5,405 nt of DNA from an uncultured Actinomycetes bacterium. GTDB lineage: Bacteria > Actinomycetota > Actinomycetes > Nanopelagicales > Nanopelagicaceae. A model generated the notes under the pieces. The model ran no database searches and was not told the origin of the DNA. It was given only the letters and a program-made list of their open reading frames with translations. Positions 1 through 5,405 of this stretch are shown one piece after another. Position 1 is the stretch's first letter; every line of letters begins with the position of its first letter. The stretch spans positions 1-5,405 of the forward strand of contig CALMBJ010000069.1 in the NCBI GenBank assembly GCA_937860175.1, in the 5' to 3' direction. Made by a program: the position numbers and the translations under genes.

Positions 1-72
1 GTAGTGCAAGGATACGGAAAGCAGTCGAAAACCCGGCATGTATTACCAGCGGATGATTCGAAAGAGTAAGGC

Positions 73-762
73 CTAAGCGTTTTCTAACTTATAGCCCAAG
101 CCACGAATTGTTTGAATCAAAGTTGGGTTAGCTGGATCTGCCTCAATCTTTGCGCGCAGCCGCTTAATGTGAACATCTAAAGTTTTTGTGTCACCGTAAT
201 AATCTCCGCCCCATACACGATCAATAAGTTGTGAACGTGTCAGCACTCGGCCAGCGTTGCGCATCAGGAACTCCAGTAATTCAAACTCTTTCAGTGGCAA
301 GGAAACAAGCTGACCATTAATCGTTACTTGGTGCTTTCCAGTATCTAACTTGATCCCTGCCACAACATGAATTCCACCTTCGCCATCAAGTGAATCATCC
401 ATATTGCCGCGACGAAGCACCGCCTTGATTCTGGCGATGAGCTCTCGAGATGAGTAAGGCTTGGTTACATAATCATCGGCTCCGAGTTCAAGTCCAACTA
501 CCTTGTCTATCTCAGCATCCTTCGCGGTGAGCATGATGATTGGCACTTGCGAAGTTGTTCTAATCGTTCTGCAAACCTCGATCCCAGAGATAACAGGAAT
601 CATGAGATCAAGAAGAATTAAATCCGCACCCTCTTTATTGAACTTATCAACTGCCTGCTTTCCATCTTCTGCAACCGATACCTCAAACCCCTCTTTACCA
701 AGCAAGAAGGCCAAGGCCTCGGAGAATGAAACCTCATCTTCAACAATAAGAATCTTTGTCAT
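73..762 (-). CDS. regX3: RegX3-type phosphate response regulator (OmpR/PhoB family)
   Basis: This is a 229-residue two-component response regulator, full length for the OmpR/PhoB family. Residues 1-118 form the receiver domain, with the acidic pair E8/D9, phosphoacceptor D52 in LLDLMIP, T79 and K101 in YVTKPYS. Residues 132-228 form the winged-helix DNA-binding domain, with PLKEFELLEFL, the recognition segment DTKTLDVHIKRLR (191-203) and the closing hairpin IRGLGYKLE. The sequence matches what I know of mycobacterial RegX3 very closely along its length, which supports the symbol; PhoP of the Streptomyces PhoR-PhoP pair is the functional equivalent. One small oddity is V57 after the P56 turn, where RegX3 has glycine. 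The ATG start overlaps the senX3 stop by one base (TAATG), so the genes are co-transcribed and probably translationally coupled. By family, phosphorylated RegX3 activates phosphate-uptake genes under phosphate limitation. Its likely target here is the repeat pair at 1853-1874 (inference). Confidence 0.95.
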   Translation of the reverse strand: MTKILIVEDEVSFSEALAFLLGKEGFEVSVAEDGKQAVDKFNKEGADLILLDLMIPVISGIEVCRTIRTTSQVPIIMLTAKDAEIDKVVGLELGADDYVTKPYSSRELIARIKAVLRRGNMDDSLDGEGGIHVVAGIKLDTGKHQVTINGQLVSLPLKEFELLEFLMRNAGRVLTRSQLIDRVWGGDYYGDTKTLDVHIKRLRAKIEADPANPTLIQTIRGLGYKLENA

Positions 763-1823
763 TAGGCGCTCTCTTCCGTTGCTGAGTAAATAGGAAGTCT
801 TAGCGAAAAGGTACTACCAACATTTTCTGCGGACCAAACCTTTACCTCGCCGCCATGCTTAAGGGCAACGTGCTTGACGATTGAAAGTCCCAAACCAGTT
901 CCACCTGTCAATCTTGATCGAGCAGGATCTACTCTGTAGAAACGCTCAAAAATACGATCAAGGTCTGCATCAGGGATTCCAATACCTTGGTCTGTAACTG
1001 AGATATCAATAATTCCGCCCTCAGACTTTGAGGTCACCGTGACCTTTGTTCCTTCGGGGGAGTAGTTGATTGCGTTCTCAATTAAATTTTGGATTGCCAT
1101 GATTAACTGTTCGCGATCGCCCAAAATCAATCCATCAACATTGTTTGAGTTAGAGACAACAATCTGTCGACTATCTGCAGTCACTTGTGTTTGATCTATT
1201 GCTTCACTGATCAGATCCTGCACATGCAGTTCACTTGGAACAGAAAGTGGGTCAGAGTCCTGCAGTCTTGAAAGATTAATAATCTCTTGAACCAAATCTG
1301 TTAATCGTTTGGATTCTGTTTGCATGCGGGTAGCAAACTTTTCGACAGCCTCTGGATCATTCTTTGCGCCGAGCACCGCTTCACTCAAAAGTGAAAGCGC
1401 ACCAATGGGTGTCTTTAACTCATGAGAAATATTGGCAACAAAGTCTCGCCTCACCTCATGTACACGTTGCGCTTCGCTCTCATCACTGAGCAGCACAAGT
1501 ACTAAGTCATCTTCAGTCAATGGAATGACATTGACCGTTAACTCATGTCGCCCCTCACCGATGGGGCCACGGGGAATCTCAATCTGTCCCATTTGGCGTG
1601 AATGTTTACGGCGAACGACTCGAACCGTTGCCAAGAGCTCTGCGCTTTGAACCTTGCCATCCTTAAGGAGACCGATTTGTTCAATTCCAGGTGTTACAAA
1701 GATGGGCACTTCGCCATGGGCCAGGACTATGGCCTCGCCATCGATCTGTGACAGGGTATCGATCAGCATTGCAGGCAGCAGGCGCTGATCTTGCGCCTCG
1801 ATATCCTTGCGAAGGAACTTCAC
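762..1823 (-). CDS. senX3: SenX3/PhoR-type phosphate sensor histidine kinase, without membrane segments
   Basis: This is a 353-residue sensor histidine kinase, the cognate partner of RegX3. Residues about 15-120 resemble the degenerate PAS-like region of SenX3. The HisKA domain follows with H134 in NISHELKTP; E135 and T138 form the E-x-x-T pair associated with phosphatase activity. The HATPase domain shows the N-box (N246, N250), G1 box DQGIGIP (278-284), F-box FERFYR (292-297) and G2 box GGTGLGLSIV (307-316). All catalytic residues are present. Unlike mycobacterial SenX3 (about 410 residues), it has no hydrophobic N-terminal segment: it opens MKFLRKDIEAQDQRLL. An in-frame TAG at 1847-1845 rules out a longer product, and GTG at 1823 is the only start codon between that stop and the conserved region. 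The protein should therefore be cytosolic, or held at the membrane by partners such as PhoU and Pst (inference). It is transcribed divergently from phoU and overlaps regX3 by one base. Confidence 0.92.
   Translation of the reverse strand: MKFLRKDIEAQDQRLLPAMLIDTLSQIDGEAIVLAHGEVPIFVTPGIEQIGLLKDGKVQSAELLATVRVVRRKHSRQMGQIEIPRGPIGEGRHELTVNVIPLTEDDLVLVLLSDESEAQRVHEVRRDFVANISHELKTPIGALSLLSEAVLGAKNDPEAVEKFATRMQTESKRLTDLVQEIINLSRLQDSDPLSVPSELHVQDLISEAIDQTQVTADSRQIVVSNSNNVDGLILGDREQLIMAIQNLIENAINYSPEGTKVTVTSKSEGGIIDISVTDQGIGIPDADLDRIFERFYRVDPARSRLTGGTGLGLSIVKHVALKHGGEVKVWSAENVGSTFSLRLPIYSATEESA
769..777 (-). promoter_or_regulatory. ribosome binding site of regX3
   Basis: The minus strand reads GGAAGAGAG here, a purine tract ending six bases before the regX3 ATG at 762-760. 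It lies inside the last codons of senX3. It supports the chosen regX3 start and contrasts with senX3 and phoU, which have no usable ribosome binding site. Confidence 0.6.
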
Positions 1824-1830
1824 CCTCCTA

Positions 1831-1836
1831 ACTCTA
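1831..1836 (-). promoter_or_regulatory. -10 element of a leaderless senX3-regX3 promoter
   Basis: The minus strand reads TAGAGT, fitting TANNNT, followed by seven bases (TAGGAGG) and then the GTG start at 1823. This spacing puts the expected transcription start on or next to the G of GTG, giving a leaderless mRNA, which is common in actinobacteria. The AGGAGG at 1829-1824 looks like a perfect ribosome binding site but touches the GTG with no spacer, so it should not work as one. A 17-bp spacer would place the -35 hexamer at 1854-1859. That hexamer is not TTGACA-like and lies inside the PHO-box repeat, consistent with activator-dependent or regulator-occluded transcription. Confidence 0.55.
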
Positions 1837-1852
1837 TAGCCTGGCTACCCCA

Positions 1853-1874
1853 GTTAACCCTGCGTTCACTTTCA
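1853..1874 (+). promoter_or_regulatory. candidate PHO box (RegX3/PhoP operator): two 11-bp direct repeats
   Basis: Two units in exact 11-bp register read GTTAACC at 1853-1859 and GTTCACT at 1864-1870. Each matches six of seven bases of GTTCACC, the core of PHO-box direct repeats bound by Streptomyces PhoP, a regulator of this family. A third, poorer unit, GGCTACC at 1843-1849 (four of seven), sits ten bases upstream of the first. The pair lies at about -30 to -51 from the inferred senX3 start and -61 to -40 from the inferred phoU start, so one operator could serve both arms. In Streptomyces the divergent phoU/phoRP region also carries PHO boxes. Binding here is inference. Confidence 0.55.
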
Positions 1875-1901
1875 CGACAGAGTCCATTCATGCGTGCAAC
1901 A

Positions 1902-1907
1902 TAGGTT
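1902..1907 (+). promoter_or_regulatory. -10 element of a leaderless phoU-pst promoter
   Basis: TAGGTT fits TANNNT and is followed by six bases (CGGCCC) and the phoU ATG at 1914. If the A of ATG is +1, the hexamer sits exactly at -12 to -7. There is no purine-rich ribosome binding site between it and the ATG. The 17-bp-spaced -35 position (1879-1884, AGAGTC) is poor, consistent with dependence on an activator bound at the adjacent repeats. Confidence 0.55.
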
Positions 1908-1913
1908 CGGCCC

Positions 1914-2564
1914 ATGGCTCTTATTAGATCTGTATTTCAAGATGAACTCGATGGCGTCTCTCAGTCCCTCATGGACCTCACCGAAATGGTGGCGGTATCA
2001 ATCTCAAAGGCGACTGAATCAATTCTCAATTGCGACCTCAAGCTTGCTGAAGAGGTAATCGCATCTGATGACACAATTGATGATTTCCAGCATGCACTTG
2101 ATGCACGCATCATCGACATCATTGCTCGTCAGCAACCAGTTGCATCTGATCTGCGCGCGCTAGTTACTGCGCTACGCATGAGCGCCGACCTTGAGCGTAT
2201 GGGAGATATGTCCCACCACGTTGCAAAAATTACCCGTCTTCGCCATCCAGATGCTGCGATCCCAGCAGAACTCACTGCAAGCTTCAAGCAAATGGGCGAG
2301 GCTGCAGAAAAGATTGCGCGCAAGACTGGTTCGGTTATTGCATCTCGCGATACTGAAGTTGCTCTGCAAGTGGAAAAAGATGATGACGAGATGGACAAGC
2401 TTCACCGTCAACTCATTGGAACACTTGTAGATCCAAACTGGAAGCATGGCGTTGAAAGCGCAATTGATCTAACACTTCTGGGACGCTACTACGAGCGATA
2501 TGCAGATCATGCTGTATCTGTTTCGCGCCGGGTGTATTACTTGGTAACAGGAAAGTACGCGTAA
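1914..2564 (+). CDS. phoU: PhoU phosphate signalling regulator
   Basis: This 216-residue protein has the usual PhoU length and two-fold helical-bundle repeat. The metal-binding E-x-x-x-D signatures appear once per repeat: E94/D98 in DLERMGD and E194/D198 in the GRYYERYADHA segment. The stretches QQPVASDLR (73-81) and WKHGVESAIDLTLLGR (176-191) are also typical of actinobacterial PhoU. PhoU is a cytosolic peripheral protein that relays the state of the Pst transporter to the sensor kinase and keeps the Pho response off when phosphate is plentiful. The ATG at 1914 is the only reasonable start, because an in-frame TAG (1902-1904, within the -10 element) closes the frame upstream. It is the first gene of a phoU-pstC-pstA-pstB unit and is divergent from senX3, five bases before pstC. 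In enteric bacteria phoU is instead the last gene of the pst operon. Confidence 0.94.
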   Translation: MALIRSVFQDELDGVSQSLMDLTEMVAVSISKATESILNCDLKLAEEVIASDDTIDDFQHALDARIIDIIARQQPVASDLRALVTALRMSADLERMGDMSHHVAKITRLRHPDAAIPAELTASFKQMGEAAEKIARKTGSVIASRDTEVALQVEKDDDEMDKLHRQLIGTLVDPNWKHGVESAIDLTLLGRYYERYADHAVSVSRRVYYLVTGKYA

Positions 2565-2569
2565 GTAAA

Positions 2570-3547
2570 TTGACAACAATTGTTCCACCAGCACCTCGCG
2601 AAATAACTACTGAACCAAGACCTTCTGACAAGGTTTTCCGAGGCTTAGTTACAGCAGGCGGTTTATCTTCTCTATTGATCTTGGGGCTAATCGCTGTTTT
2701 CTTAGGTTACCGAGGCTTTGAGGTACTCGTTCAAGAGGGCTTTGGCTTTATTACCAACTCTGATTGGTCTGTCACCGTCGATGAGAATGCAAATGTCATT
2801 GACAGTAACTTTGGTTTGGCAGCCATGCTTGTGGGAACCATCCTTTGTGCATTGGTTGCGGTTGTTATCGCACTTCCAATCTCGGTGTTTTCCGCGCTCT
2901 TTTTGAACTTTTACGCACCTGATCGCCTCAAGCGTTTCTTGATTGCAATCATCGACATGATGGCTGCATTTCCCTCGATTCTCTTTGGTATCTGGGGCTT
3001 CCTGGTTTTGATGCCAACCGCTGAATATTGGGCGAAGTTGATTCACAAGTATCTAGGCTGGATTCCAATCTTTGATCTTCAAGTTCCTGTGTACACACGT
3101 TCGCCATTTGTTGCAGGTGTGGTTCTGGCGATCATGATTATTCCGATTATTACCTCGGTTTCACGTGAAGTTTTTTCTCAAGCACCTCTTGATCGCATTC
3201 AAGCCGCTTATGCATTAGGTGCAACACGTTGGGCGATGATTAAGTCGGTTGTAATTCCACACGGAAGAAATGGCGTTATCGGTGGAGCGATGCTTGGTCT
3301 TGGTCGAGCCATGGGAGAAACAGTTGCGGTGTTTACCGTTCTCAACATTGTTTTCCAGGTCAATTGGCAGGTTCTGCTTGGTGCCGGTGGAAATGTCGCT
3401 TCCTTGATTATCTTGAAGTTCGGTGAGGCAAATCCTTATGAGATCAAAGCGCTTATGGCGGCAGGCTTGATTCTCTTCTTGCTGACGCTGCTTGTAAATG
3501 CGATAGCAAACGTAATCGTTAAGACGACAGGAAAATCAGGGCGATGA
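2570..3547 (+). CDS. pstC: phosphate ABC transporter permease PstC
   Basis: This 325-residue integral membrane protein is one of the two permease subunits of the Pst phosphate importer. About six hydrophobic segments are visible, near residues 27-47, 83-108, 122-148, 179-198, 235-262 and 293-317. The cytoplasmic EAA-type loop that docks the ATPase is seen at about 212-232 (AAYALGATRWAMIKSVVIP). It is followed by the PstC-typical GLGRAMGETVAV segment (243-254). AFPSILFGIWGF (133-144) is another family hallmark. The start is TTG at 2570, the only one upstream of the first membrane helix; the next in-frame start codon, TTG at codon 36, lies inside that helix. No well-spaced ribosome binding site is seen (AGGAAAG at 2549-2555 is 14 bases away), so coupling to phoU, which ends five bases upstream, is likely. 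It overlaps pstA by four bases (ATGA). Confidence 0.93.
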   Translation: MTTIVPPAPREITTEPRPSDKVFRGLVTAGGLSSLLILGLIAVFLGYRGFEVLVQEGFGFITNSDWSVTVDENANVIDSNFGLAAMLVGTILCALVAVVIALPISVFSALFLNFYAPDRLKRFLIAIIDMMAAFPSILFGIWGFLVLMPTAEYWAKLIHKYLGWIPIFDLQVPVYTRSPFVAGVVLAIMIIPIITSVSREVFSQAPLDRIQAAYALGATRWAMIKSVVIPHGRNGVIGGAMLGLGRAMGETVAVFTVLNIVFQVNWQVLLGAGGNVASLIILKFGEANPYEIKALMAAGLILFLLTLLVNAIANVIVKTTGKSGR

Positions 3548-4587
3548 CAACTATTCCAACCCCAATCAAGCCTTGGAAGGCGACGAAGAGAGAGCGTCTC
3601 ATCGACCTTTCAATCTTCCTGCTTGCTTTGCTAGCTTCATATCTTGTTGTTGCTTTAACTGAGATGAAGGGAAAGCTCGCCCTTTTCATCGTTTTCTTTA
3701 TTGCTTACATGCTTTTTACAGCATCGATTAAGGGCTTAAAGTTGGGAAGCGCTGCAGCCAAAGATGCCGTTGTTAACTCATTAGTTGCATTAGGTGCCAT
3801 TGTCACCGTTATTCCAATTGCAAGTATTTTGTTTACAGTCGTACAAAAGGGCTTACCTGGTATCTCGCTTAACCTATTTGTTTCAGATATGTCGCAAGCA
3901 ACTACAACTGATCCGCTTTCCAATGGTGGTTTGCTACACGCAATCACCGGAACTTTAATGCTGGTCACACTGGCACTGATCATGAGTGTTCCGATTGGAA
4001 TCTTGACGGCGCTGTATCTGACTGAGATCAAGGGAAGATTCACCGCGCCAATTAGATTCCTTGTTCAAGCAATGAGCGGTGTTCCATCAATTGTGGCGGG
4101 CTTGTTTATTCTCTCTGCGATTTTGTATCCAATCACTAAGTCTTTTTCAGGGTTAATGGGTGCGCTTGCTTTAACGATTTTGATGATCCCAACGATCGCA
4201 AGAACTTCAGAGGAAGTACTTAACCTGATTCCGAATGATCTACGTGAAGCGGGTGTTGCATTAGGCGGCACACAGTGGCGCACAGTTGCCATGATTGTTT
4301 TGCCTGCAGCAAAGAGCGGCTTAGTTACGGCGGTGATTTTGGGTGTCGCCAGAATTGCCGGCGAAACAGCACCTTTGCTTTTGCTCACAGGTGGTGGCGA
4401 CAAGGTAAATCCAAATCCATTTAGCGGTCCATTAGGTTCATTGCCTTACTACATCTGGAAGTCTTTCAATTCTGGATCACCCGAGGCGTTAACACGAGCA
4501 TGGGCTGGTCTACTTGTCTTGGTTGGATTAGTTCTCATTCTCTTTACTATGGCTCGTTACTTAGGTACGAAGAAGGTTTCAAAGTGA
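3544..4587 (+). CDS. pstA: phosphate ABC transporter permease PstA
   Basis: This 347-residue protein is the second permease subunit, pairing with PstC in the membrane. The transporter core spans about 79-340, with hydrophobic segments near 79-101, 132-160, 170-195, 203-219, 255-275 and 318-340. The EAA-type loop reads [21 protein letters not shown] (234-254), followed by the PstA-typical [14 protein letters not shown] (267-280). [11 protein letters not shown] (178-188) is a further family signature. Two additional hydrophobic stretches, at about 20-39 and 44-63, precede the core. The protein is therefore longer than the roughly 300-residue, six-helix PstA of E. coli and probably has eight helices. 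The ATG start overlaps the pstC stop (ATGA), and the end overlaps the GTG start of pstB (GTGA). Both overlaps indicate one operon with coupled translation. Confidence 0.93.
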   Translation: MTTIPTPIKPWKATKRERLIDLSIFLLALLASYLVVALTEMKGKLALFIVFFIAYMLFTASIKGLKLGSAAAKDAVVNSLVALGAIVTVIPIASILFTVVQKGLPGISLNLFVSDMSQATTTDPLSNGGLLHAITGTLMLVTLALIMSVPIGILTALYLTEIKGRFTAPIRFLVQAMSGVPSIVAGLFILSAILYPITKSFSGLMGALALTILMIPTIARTSEEVLNLIPNDLREAGVALGGTQWRTVAMIVLPAAKSGLVTAVILGVARIAGETAPLLLLTGGGDKVNPNPFSGPLGSLPYYIWKSFNSGSPEALTRAWAGLLVLVGLVLILFTMARYLGTKKVSK

Positions 4588-5405
4588 TAAATACACCAGA
4601 AAGTGAGAAGAAAATGGATGCAGGCGTACGCCCATCATCGCTGGCAGAGGTAGCAGCAGCTAAGGTGAAATCACCTGGCAACGCTTCTCTAGGTACAGGT
4701 CTTGAAACTCGCGGTGTACATGCATGGTTTGGAAAGCACCATGTTCTCTCTGACATCAACTTAGATTTTGCTGCTGGAACCGTAACTGCGTTGATTGGTC
4801 CATCGGGTTGCGGTAAGTCAACATTTATTCGCACCATCAACAGAATGCATGAGTTTATTCCTGGCGCTGCGATGGCCGGCCAAGTTTTGCTTGATGGAAA
4901 AGATGTTTATCAACCAGGCACCGATGTAACAAAGATTCGCTTGCAAATTGGCATGGTTTTTCAAAAGCCAAATCCATTCCCATCAATGAGTATTGGCGAA
5001 AATGTTTTATCTGGACTCAAGTTATCTCAGACCAAGGTAAGCAATAAGGATGAGTTACTGGAAGAGTGCTTAGTACGTGCAGGGCTCTGGAATGAGGTTA
5101 AGGATCGCCTGTCAGCTCATGGTGGATCACTTTCAGGTGGTCAGCAGCAGCGTTTATGTATCGCACGCGCACTTGCAGTAAGTCCACAAGTTTTGCTGAT
5201 GGATGAGCCATGTTCGGCGCTGGATCCAGGATCAACTCTGCGAATTGAAGACACAATTCGCGAGCTATCGGAGACCATGACAATTGTTATCGTCACGCAC
5301 AACATGCAGCAAGCTGCTCGTGTATCTGATTACACAGCCTTCTTCCTTTCAGATGGTGGCCCAGGACAGATGATCGAATACGCGGCAACTAGCGAGATCT
5401 TCTCT
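4584..5405 (+). CDS. pstB: phosphate ABC transporter ATPase PstB (3' end cut by window edge)
   Basis: The frame is open for 274 codons to the window edge and encodes the ATPase that powers PstCA. All ABC motifs are intact, numbered from the GTG: Walker [10 protein letters not shown] (72-80), Q-loop Q127 in VFQKPNPFP, signature LSGGQQQR (183-190), Walker B LLMDEP with D207 and catalytic E208, D-loop SALD (211-214) and switch H239. DEPCSALDP and FQKPNPFP are diagnostic of PstB within the ABC family. Only about the last 15-20 residues should be missing. The GTG at 4584 overlaps the pstA stop (GTGA) and has AAGAAGG seven bases upstream, so it is preferred. ATG at 4614 is an alternative with a weaker site, GAGAAG. 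Either choice leaves an extra N-terminal tail, about 36 residues from the GTG, rich in Ala, Ser and Lys, before the conserved domain starts near TGLETRG. Confidence 0.92.
   Translation, partial: MINTPESEKKMDAGVRPSSLAEVAAAKVKSPGNASLGTGLETRGVHAWFGKHHVLSDINLDFAAGTVTALIGPSGCGKSTFIRTINRMHEFIPGAAMAGQVLLDGKDVYQPGTDVTKIRLQIGMVFQKPNPFPSMSIGENVLSGLKLSQTKVSNKDELLEECLVRAGLWNEVKDRLSAHGGSLSGGQQQRLCIARALAVSPQVLLMDEPCSALDPGSTLRIEDTIRELSETMTIVIVTHNMQQAARVSDYTAFFLSDGGPGQMIEYAATSEIFS

Noticed and set aside
9..14. Minus-strand TATCCT (TANNNT) near the left edge, possibly a -10 element for a gene beyond the window.
   Set aside because: A six-base degenerate motif with no -35 and no visible start codon in the remaining eight bases is not enough evidence.
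1..69. Plus-strand frame open from the left edge to TAA at 67-69, three bases short of the regX3 stop, which could be the tail of a convergent gene.
   Set aside because: Twenty-two open codons are expected by chance about one time in three, and the residues match no family I recognise. The neighbouring sequence to the left would decide it.
1..72. Possible tRNA or terminator after regX3 (TTCGAATC and GGGTTTTCGAC-like strings on the minus strand; AGGCCT palindrome near 70).
   Set aside because: No cloverleaf stems pair up, and there is no GC-rich hairpin followed by a T run on either strand.
503..793. Open frame on the plus strand opposite regX3, and similar frames opposite senX3, phoU, pstC, pstA and pstB.
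   Set aside because: These are antisense or shifted shadows of well-recognised genes, with low-complexity Ser/Arg-rich translations, no family match and no ribosome binding sites.
1818..1824. CTTCACC, another six-of-seven match to the PHO-box core, overlapping the senX3 start codon.
   Set aside because: It is 35 bases from the repeat pair, out of the 11-bp register, has no partner unit and is part of the coding start of senX3.
4588..5405. Apparent gene-free right end if only closed open reading frames are considered.
   Set aside because: The frame starting at GTG 4584 stays open to the edge and encodes all PstB motifs, so the region is coding.
73..5405. Search for CRISPR repeats, insertion sequences, inverted terminal repeats or other mobile or defence elements.
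   Set aside because: None seen; codon use and composition look uniform, and every gene belongs to the phosphate regulation and uptake pathway.

Overview
The window is one compact phosphate-starvation (Pho) locus from a bacterium that is most likely actinobacterial. The response regulator closely resembles mycobacterial RegX3, including the VVGLELGADDYVTKPYS block and the DTKTLDVHIKRLR recognition region. The kinase resembles SenX3. G+C looks to be in the mid-40s percent by eye, which is low for actinobacteria. Genes are packed with 1-4 base overlaps or 5-base gaps. A streamlined, lower-GC lineage such as the freshwater Nanopelagicales (acI) group would fit, but that placement is inference.

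Layout: positions 1-72 hold no gene I can support. On the minus strand, senX3 (1823 to 762) and regX3 (762 to 73) form a two-gene unit joined by a TAATG stop/start overlap. A 90-bp divergent intergenic region (1824-1913) follows. On the plus strand come phoU (1914-2564), pstC (2570-3547), pstA (3544-4587) and pstB (4584 to the right edge, C-terminus cut off). pstB fills the last 820 bases and leaves through the edge without a stop codon. No pstS, which encodes the phosphate-binding protein, is present.

Working together: PstC and PstA form the membrane channel and PstB the ATPase of a high-affinity phosphate importer. PhoU links transporter state to the SenX3 kinase, and RegX3 is the DNA-binding output. 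The divergent intergenic region carries two 11-bp direct-repeat units (GTTAACC and GTTCACT, starting at 1853 and 1864). Each matches six of seven bases of the GTTCACC core of actinobacterial PHO boxes, which suggests one shared operator for both arms. On each side a TANNNT -10 element sits 6-7 bases before the start codon, so both senX3 and phoU look leaderless.

No wholly new system is evident. The points most worth a second look are the SenX3 homologue without any membrane segment, the paired leaderless starts around a shared PHO box, and a phoU-first pst operon without pstS.
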